From the NCBI RefSeq assembly GCF_004114795.1, contig NZ_CP035311.1, positions 2,976,001 to 3,040,000 on the forward strand: a stretch of DNA of 64,000 bases. Direction: 5' to 3'. The notes below the pieces were generated by a model. It was given only the letters and a program-made list of their open reading frames with translations, was not told the origin of the DNA and ran no database searches. The DNA comes from Janthinobacterium sp. 17J80-10. Its GTDB lineage: Bacteria > Pseudomonadota > Gammaproteobacteria > Burkholderiales > Burkholderiaceae_D. Of the stretch, positions 59,321-64,000 are shown in pieces; position 1 is the stretch's first letter; each line of letters starts with the position of its first letter. A program made the position numbers and the translations under genes.

Positions 59321-60574
59321 TTAGTGTGCTGCCCACTGGATCGAATTGATGTCGATCCCTTCCTTGTGCATGTCCCACAGCGGCGACAGTTCGCGCAGCT
59401 TGCCGACCTTGGACTTGAGCAGGTTGATGGTGAAGTCGATGTCTTCCTCGGTGGTGAAGCGGCCGATGGTGAAACGGATCGAGCTATGCGCCAGTTCGTC
59501 GCTGCGGCCCAGGGCGCGCAGCACATACGACGGCTCCAGGCTGGCCGAGGTGCAGGCCGAACCGGAGGACACGGCGATATCCTTGATCGCCATGATCAGG
59601 GACTCGCCTTCGACGTAGTTGAAGCTGATGTTGAGGTTGTGCGGCACGCGGTGCGCCATGTCGCCATTGACATAGACTTCCTCGATTTCCATCAAGCCCT
59701 TGGCCAGGCGGTCGCGCAGGGCGCGGATGCGGGCCAGCTCGTCGTCCATTTCTTCGCGGGCAATGCGGAAGGCTTCGCCCATGCCGACGATCTGGTGCGG
59801 CGCCAGCGTGCCCGAGCGCAGGCCGCGCTCGTGGCCGCCGCCGTGCATCTGCGCTTCGATGCGCACGCGCGGCTTGCGGCGCACGTACAGCGCGCCGATG
59901 CCCTTGGGGCCGTAAGTCTTGTGGGCCGAGAAGGACATCAGGTCGACCTTGGTCTTTTCCAGGTCGATCACTACCTTGCCGGTCGCCTGGGCGGCGTCGC
60001 TGTGGAAGATGATGCCCTTCTTGCGGCACAGTTCGCCGATTTCGTCGATCGGCTGGATCACGCCGATTTCGTTATTGACCAGCATGACCGACACCAGGAT
60101 GGTGTCCGGGCGGATCGCTGCTTCCAGCTGGGCGATGGTGATCAGGCCGTTGTCCTGCGGCTGCAGGTAAGTCGCCTCGAAGCCTTCGCGCTCCAGTTCG
60201 CGCACGGTGTCCAGCACGGCCTTGTGCTCGGTCTTGACCGTGATGATGTGCTTGCCCTTGGTCTTGTAGAAGTGCGCGGCGCCCTTGATGGCCAGGTTGT
60301 TGCTCTCGGTTGCGCCGGAAGTCCAGATGATCTCGCGCGAATCGGCGTTGACCAGCTTGGCGACCTGCTCGCGGGCTTCCTCGACGGCCTTCTCGGCGGT
60401 CCAGCCATACATGTGGCTGCGCGACGCGGGGTTGCCGAACTGCTCGCGCAGGTAGGGGATCATCTTGTCGGCCACGCGCGGGTCGATCGGCGTCGTCGCC
60501 GAATAATCCATGTAAATCGGGAAGTGCGGTGCCTTCAGGGTATCCAGCAGGCTTTTTTCCAGGGGGGCGTTCAT
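59321..60574 (-). CDS. iscS: Cysteine desulfurase IscS
   Basis: IscS is a PLP enzyme that takes sulfur from cysteine for clusters and tRNA thiolation. The 417-residue protein has the PLP lysine K219 in [14 protein letters not shown] and the active cysteine C341 in [16 protein letters not shown], in the mobile loop. It starts [18 protein letters not shown], about 13 residues longer than E. coli IscS at the N-terminus. It lies 16 bases after iscR. Confidence 0.97.
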   Translation of the reverse strand: MNAPLEKSLLDTLKAPHFPIYMDYSATTPIDPRVADKMIPYLREQFGNPASRSHMYGWTAEKAVEEAREQVAKLVNADSREIIWTSGATESNNLAIKGAAHFYKTKGKHIITVKTEHKAVLDTVRELEREGFEATYLQPQDNGLITIAQLEAAIRPDTILVSVMLVNNEIGVIQPIDEIGELCRKKGIIFHSDAAQATGKVVIDLEKTKVDLMSFSAHKTYGPKGIGALYVRRKPRVRIEAQMHGGGHERGLRSGTLAPHQIVGMGEAFRIAREEMDDELARIRALRDRLAKGLMEIEEVYVNGDMAHRVPHNLNISFNYVEGESLIMAIKDIAVSSGSACTSASLEPSYVLRALGRSDELAHSSIRFTIGRFTTEEDIDFTINLLKSKVGKLRELSPLWDMHKEGIDINSIQWAAH

Positions 60575-60590
60575 TCTCTTATTACTCCAG

Positions 60591-61064
60591 TCAAACCACT
60601 ACATGGGGGCGCACGATCGAAACCACGCGCGGCTCGGCAGCTTTCTGCTTTTGCTGCTCCACCAGATCTTTCAGGGAAACCGAATCCAGGTATTCCACCA
60701 TCTTGGCATTCAGGGTCGACCACAGGTCATGCGTCATGCACTGCTGGCCAGTCTCATGGTCGGCGCCGTGGCAATTTCCCTTGCCGCCGCACTGGGTCGC
60801 GTCAAGCGGCTCGTCCACGGCGATGATGATATCGGCGACAGTCACATCTTCTGCACGCCGGGCAAGATTATAGCCGCCCCCGGGGCCGCGCACAGACTCC
60901 ACGATCTCGTGGCGGCGCAGCTTGCCGAACAACTGTTCCAGATAGGACAGGGAAATCTCCTGGCGCCGGCTGATGGCCGCCAGCGTGACGGGACCCTTAT
61001 CCTGGCGCAAGGCCAGGTCGATCATCGCGGTCACGGCAAAGCGGCCTTTGGTCGTCAATCTCAT
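60591..61064 (-). CDS. iscR: Fe-S-dependent transcription regulator IscR
   Basis: IscR is a Rrf2-family regulator that represses isc when it holds a [2Fe-2S] cluster. The 157-residue protein has the N-terminal winged helix ([33 protein letters not shown]) and ligands C92, C98, C109 and H112. Compared with E. coli (C92, C98, C104, H107), five residues (HETGQ) are inserted before the third cysteine, a beta-proteobacterial feature. The upstream region carries an 11-bp direct repeat. Confidence 0.95.
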   Translation of the reverse strand: MRLTTKGRFAVTAMIDLALRQDKGPVTLAAISRRQEISLSYLEQLFGKLRRHEIVESVRGPGGGYNLARRAEDVTVADIIIAVDEPLDATQCGGKGNCHGADHETGQQCMTHDLWSTLNAKMVEYLDSVSLKDLVEQQKQKAAEPRVVSIVRPHVVV

Positions 61065-61377
61065 GTGTCGTCCACCTCGGATGCGGTTTAAGCGTATTTT
61101 GAGCGTATTGAACGCGCCTTATTGCCTATTGGTCTATCATTGCGCCCTGCAGAGTTGCCTTAAAGACTCTACTTTCAGAACCCAATTCCCCAATAGTTGA
61201 GCATTTAGATCAAGTATAACAAAGTTGACTAAATTTGTCAGGAATAGCTCCAAAGGAACCCTGGGAACAGCGGGAACCATGGGAAATGCGGGAACAGGCG
61301 GCGACACAGCACATCCCGAGGCGGCTCGTAGAGCCGGGATGGAAGAGATTCCGGTCAAACCTGCCGGCCAGTGAACG
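61065..61377. other. iscR upstream region without a gene
   Basis: About 310 bases with no convincing coding region. Near the iscR start, TTAAGCGTATT at 61088-61098 is directly followed by TTGAGCGTATT at 61099-61109 (an 11-bp direct repeat differing at one base), which may be a regulator site. No clear sigma-70 promoter could be fixed. The left half has several G/C-rich short repeats (CGGGAACAG, GGGAACC) of unknown meaning. Confidence 0.4.
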
Positions 61378-61734
61378 TCAGGCCAGCTTGACCACCATGG
61401 ACTCGATGACCTGACGGCAGCTTTCGGCGCAGCGCCGGCAAGCCTGGGCTGATTCCGCCATGCCGCCGGCCTGCTCGCAGCCCTGGGCGCACAACTCGCA
61501 GATCGCAGCGCACAACTGGCAAGTCTGGTCAAGAAAGTGCGACCCACGCAAGATGAAATCGGCACAAGTCTGGGTGATCGCGGCGCAATCCATCATGAGC
61601 CGGAAATGCCCCGGCTCCAGGTGCGGACCGCCACTTTCCTGGCTATGGCTCAAGGCCATGTGCAGGCAGGCATTGTGGCATTTCTGGCATGCCTCAAGGC
61701 ATTTTTTCATTTCAGTACTAAGTGGATGGTGCAT
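61378..61734 (-). CDS. Cysteine-rich four-helix-bundle copper-binding protein (DUF326/Csp-like)
   Basis: The 118-residue protein has thirteen cysteines in C-x-x-C and similar spacing on helices (CLEACQKCHNAC, CAAITQTCADF, CQLCAAICELCAQGC, CRRCAESCRQ), the pattern of the Csp3-type four-helix copper-storage proteins, which hold many Cu(I) ions inside the bundle. No signal peptide is seen, so a cytoplasmic Csp3-like role is likely. It lies 70 bases from an outer-membrane protein gene in the same direction. Confidence 0.88.
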   Translation of the reverse strand: MHHPLSTEMKKCLEACQKCHNACLHMALSHSQESGGPHLEPGHFRLMMDCAAITQTCADFILRGSHFLDQTCQLCAAICELCAQGCEQAGGMAESAQACRRCAESCRQVIESMVVKLA

Positions 61735-61806
61735 GCCGCTCTCCGCCGCTATCCTTGCAAGACCGTTGGAATGCCGCCCAGCCGGGCAGCATCAGGATGG
61801 TTCGCC

Positions 61807-62706
61807 TCAATTGCCGCCAAACTTCATTTGCACGCGCATGAAAACCATGTAGGAAGTATTTTTGTCCGCGTAATACGGCAAGAGTTCATTCGGTATGTTG
61901 CGCCGGCTGACCATGCCGCCAAAACCGAGCTTCGCCGGCCCGCGCGTCTTGGGCTCATACAGGTAGCCCAGGCTCAACTTGCCCACTTCATGGCTCTGGT
62001 CGCGCGGACCATCTTCGTTGCGGAACAATTCATCATGGCCGGCGCGTTCGACCCGCCCGAACAAGGTATGCTGCTCGCCGATGCGCATGGCGGTGTCCAG
62101 CAGGTAGGCGTTGCCGCTATTGCCTGAAGGCCCCTTGCCGCGCCCAAAAGCCAGCGTGGTGTGCCAGGCATTACTGTTGTAGCCGCCGCGATAGGTCAGC
62201 GACGCGGTACGGCGGTGGGTGCGCTGGTCCTGGCGGAACTGGTCGGGACTGCTGATGAAGCCGCGGCTCAATTGCAGCGCCCAGTGCGGGCCCAGCTTGT
62301 AGCCCAGGCGCTTGGTGGCGGAATCAAGGCGCAGCAACTCGTCATTGCTGCGAAATTGCTCGGATTCGCGCTCCTTGAACAGGGCACCCTCCAGCTTGAG
62401 GTTGCGCCAGGTATAACCAAGCGCGGCCATGCTGGTGCCCATGTTGCGCGAATTCAGCCAGTGCACGCTCGGCCAGAAACCGACGATGCGATGGACGTTT
62501 TCCATGGTGCCGGAATCAAACTGGATGCGCAAGCCGGTCGGCGCCGGCACCGGTGCTTCGCCGGGCAGCGAAGCCAGGGCGGATTCCGTCAGCCGCCCTT
62601 CCTGCGCCGTCTCGGCAGCAGGAGCAAACTCCTGGGCAATGGCGGCTTGCATCACACATGCACACACGCAGCCACACGACAAAGCCGACATTCGCGTTGT
62701 GATCAT
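61807..62706 (-). CDS. Probable outer-membrane beta-barrel protein
   Basis: From the ATG at 62706 the 299-residue protein starts MITTRMSALSCGCVCACVMQAAIA and has a signal peptide whose core contains a CGCVCAC cluster, cleaved near AIAQE. GGAGG lies 6 bases upstream. The body is strand-rich, with aromatic girdle residues, and ends in the terminal strand VFMRVQMKFGGN. Segments like FDSGTMENVHRIVGFWPSVHWLNSRN have no known catalytic motif. Similar proteins are found near copper genes, and the next gene is a copper-binding protein, so a copper-related role is possible but unproven. Confidence 0.6.
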   Translation of the reverse strand: MITTRMSALSCGCVCACVMQAAIAQEFAPAAETAQEGRLTESALASLPGEAPVPAPTGLRIQFDSGTMENVHRIVGFWPSVHWLNSRNMGTSMAALGYTWRNLKLEGALFKERESEQFRSNDELLRLDSATKRLGYKLGPHWALQLSRGFISSPDQFRQDQRTHRRTASLTYRGGYNSNAWHTTLAFGRGKGPSGNSGNAYLLDTAMRIGEQHTLFGRVERAGHDELFRNEDGPRDQSHEVGKLSLGYLYEPKTRGPAKLGFGGMVSRRNIPNELLPYYADKNTSYMVFMRVQMKFGGN

Positions 62707-63024
62707 TGCTTCCTCCATTGCAGAACCCAGTCACGAAGGCGTGAATGCAATCGCCATACCAGGAAAAGCGAGGCAGCCCACACAAACGCAGATCCCGCGC
62801 TGCCACGCTGCTTGGAACAGAATGGCGCAGGACAAGGAATGCTGTGTGCTATGCCGAAGCCTGCAAGATCCGATTAACTCTTGCAAACCTTACAGGAAGG
62901 GCAAACTTTACATTTCCTGCTTTTCCCGGCAAAGATTAGAGGCGATCAACGCGAAGTGGTTACCGCAGGCGAGCACCGTTTCTTGATGCCACACAAAAAA
63001 GATGCCGCCTCGGAGGATGGGCGA
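62707..63024. other. Intergenic region between the ung-like gene and the outer-membrane protein gene
   Basis: About 318 bases with no supported gene. A dyad ACCTTACAGGAAGGGCAAACTTT lies around 62886-62908 and was tested as a metalloregulator site but does not match the known spacing. No strong promoter could be assigned. Confidence 0.4.
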
Positions 63025-63843
63025 TCAGCCCCGGGATGGGCTGCCATGAAGAAGGTGCATGGGCGCGAACAATGCCTGCATGACCGGATTAAGGATAAAG
63101 CTCAAATTGTAAGGATGCTCCGAGACCGTCTGCGGGAATTGTGCCAGCGCCGGCACTGCCTGCAATTGCTCGGCAATCTTCCCCCACAGGACAAGGGTTG
63201 GCACGGTCGTGCCATTTTTCTGCGCATACCCGGCCAGCGCTTCCAGCACGCATTGCAGGAAAGCTTGCCAGGCTTTGGCTTCCTTCAGCGGCGGCACGTG
63301 GGGGCGAAACACCAACGCGGCATTCATCAAAAGAAAGCCCCGGTCGGTGAGGTTTTGCTGCAGTTCGGCGCGCGTCTGGATCAGGGCGGAACCGGGCGCA
63401 TTGGCTTCTTCGGCGATGTGCGCCAGCGCCGCGCCCGAGGTGTGCTCCGGCTGCAGGCGCCCCTCGGCGACCAGCAGCATCTTCATGAAGTTGCGCAGCG
63501 ATGTGGCGCGGTTGACTGGCTTGGAGAGGCCGCCAGCCGACCAGAGCGACGCCACTGCGCCATCCATGAAGCAAAAGCCGGTGGCGCTCTCGACACGCGG
63601 ATAGGGGCCCTCGCCCACCAGCACGTAACGCACCGCCGGCAATGGCTGGGCAAAGGCCGCGAATAGCCTGCCTTCGGTGGGCAGATACTGGTCGTCGACC
63701 AGCGCCGGGAGGTAGGCCGGATGGGCCGCGGCCAGCGCTTCCAGGCCGGCGCGCAGTGCGGGCCGCCAGGAAGGGTCGGCCAGGCCGAGCATGTCGAGGA
63801 ATGCCGCGGGAACGGTCGAAGAAAGTGTCACGGCCATGGTCAT
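63025..63843 (-). CDS. Divergent uracil-DNA glycosylase family protein
   Basis: The 272-residue protein has the UDG fold but altered motifs. The catalytic GQDPYH appears as GEGPYP (77-82), without the usual Asp; NTAFTV/NAVLTV becomes NAALVF (174-179); the HPSPLS loop becomes HPYNLSF (243-249). The start is [19 protein letters not shown]. The first two residues allow starts at 63843 or 63837. Its start overlaps the uvrB stop by 4 bases (ATGA), so it is coupled to uvrB. Loss of the catalytic Asp suggests a changed or absent glycosylase activity. Confidence 0.75.
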   Translation of the reverse strand: MTMAVTLSSTVPAAFLDMLGLADPSWRPALRAGLEALAAAHPAYLPALVDDQYLPTEGRLFAAFAQPLPAVRYVLVGEGPYPRVESATGFCFMDGAVASLWSAGGLSKPVNRATSLRNFMKMLLVAEGRLQPEHTSGAALAHIAEEANAPGSALIQTRAELQQNLTDRGFLLMNAALVFRPHVPPLKEAKAWQAFLQCVLEALAGYAQKNGTTVPTLVLWGKIAEQLQAVPALAQFPQTVSEHPYNLSFILNPVMQALFAPMHLLHGSPSRG

Positions 63844-64000
63844 TTACCCGTGAGCGACACGATATTGTCGGCACCGGCGGCGCCAAACAGGCTTTCCTTC
63901 ATGATTTGCAGCTGGTCGCGCACCTTGGCCGCCTGCTCGAATTCCAGGTTTTTGGCATGTTCGACCATCAGTTTTTCCAGGCGCTTGATTTCCTTGCTGA
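63840..64000 (-). CDS. uvrB: Excinuclease ABC subunit B, C-terminal fragment (partial)
   Basis: The reverse strand reads [39 protein letters not shown] and ends [11 protein letters not shown]. This is the UVR domain that binds UvrC, at the C-terminus of UvrB. The remainder lies beyond the right edge. UvrB loads on damage with UvrA and positions UvrC for incision. The stop overlaps the UDG-family gene start by 4 bases. Confidence 0.9.
   Translation of the reverse strand, partial: SKEIKRLEKLMVEHAKNLEFEQAAKVRDQLQIMKESLFGAAGADNIVSLTGK

Noticed and set aside
61137-61565. Reverse open frame of 142 codons overlapping the copper-binding gene
   Set aside because: It is a second frame over the DUF326 gene with no domain; the cysteine pattern is in the other frame.
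62886-62908. Dyad ACCTTACAGGAAGGGCAAACTTT as a possible CueR/MerR-type operator near copper genes
   Set aside because: The arms and spacing do not match the usual 19-bp MerR-type promoter, and no -35/-10 pair flanks it.

Overview
The window looks like chromosomal DNA from a betaproteobacterium of the order Burkholderiales, most likely the family Oxalobacteraceae (Herbaspirillum/Janthinobacterium/Massilia relatives). This is inferred from gene order (ftsB-eno-kdsA-pyrG; iscR-iscS-iscU-iscA-hscB-hscA-fdx-iscX; comEC-tatD-lolD-lolC/E), from high-GC codon use in the core genes and from a PEP-CTERM protein. No rRNA, tRNA, insertion sequence or prophage was seen.

Region 1 (1-31.5 kb) is almost entirely housekeeping: a SlyD-like isomerase (cut by the left edge), the ribosomal L16 hydroxylase, a repeat-rich small lipoprotein, bamC-dapA, a methyltransferase, trpS, an M50 protease, a Sua5/YciO protein, htpX, a PHP phosphoesterase, an alpha/beta hydrolase, a patatin, an MFS carrier with a DUF455 protein, a gamma carbonic anhydrase, hslO, a DUF1631 protein, ftsB, eno, kdsA, pyrG, an LpxR-like outer-membrane protein, comEC, tatD, lolD, a lolC/E permease, an unassigned gene and recJ.

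Region 2 (about 31.5-48.2 kb) is accessory. It lies between recJ and prfB-lysS, which are adjacent in E. coli and many other proteobacteria, so it reads as an island inserted into a conserved neighbourhood. It holds a GSU2403-type nucleotidyltransferase-fold gene with two identical-geometry inverted repeats upstream, a PEP-CTERM protein, a Phd/ParE toxin-antitoxin pair, a Fic protein, an SMR efflux pump, an HD-domain gene broken by a stop codon, an HNH endonuclease gene broken by a frameshift, and a complete type I-C CRISPR-Cas locus. The CRISPR array has 22 full 37-nt repeats plus a degenerate end repeat. The cas genes are cas3-cas5c-cas8c-cas7c-cas4-cas1-cas2, preceded by a WYL regulator, and cas8c contains a convincing internal start for Cas11c.

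Region 3 (48.2-64 kb) returns to core genes: prfB with its programmed +1 frameshift, lysS, a large PAS-GGDEF-EAL protein, a glycine-zipper protein, the whole isc iron-sulfur operon, a cysteine-rich copper-binding four-helix protein next to a probable outer-membrane barrel, a divergent uracil-DNA glycosylase and the 3' end of uvrB at the right edge.

The most notable items are the island at the recJ/prfB junction, the paired operators before the GSU2403-type gene, the Cas11c internal start, the perfectly palindromic terminal CRISPR repeat, the hairpin folded over the prfB frameshift site and two freshly broken genes beside the CRISPR array.
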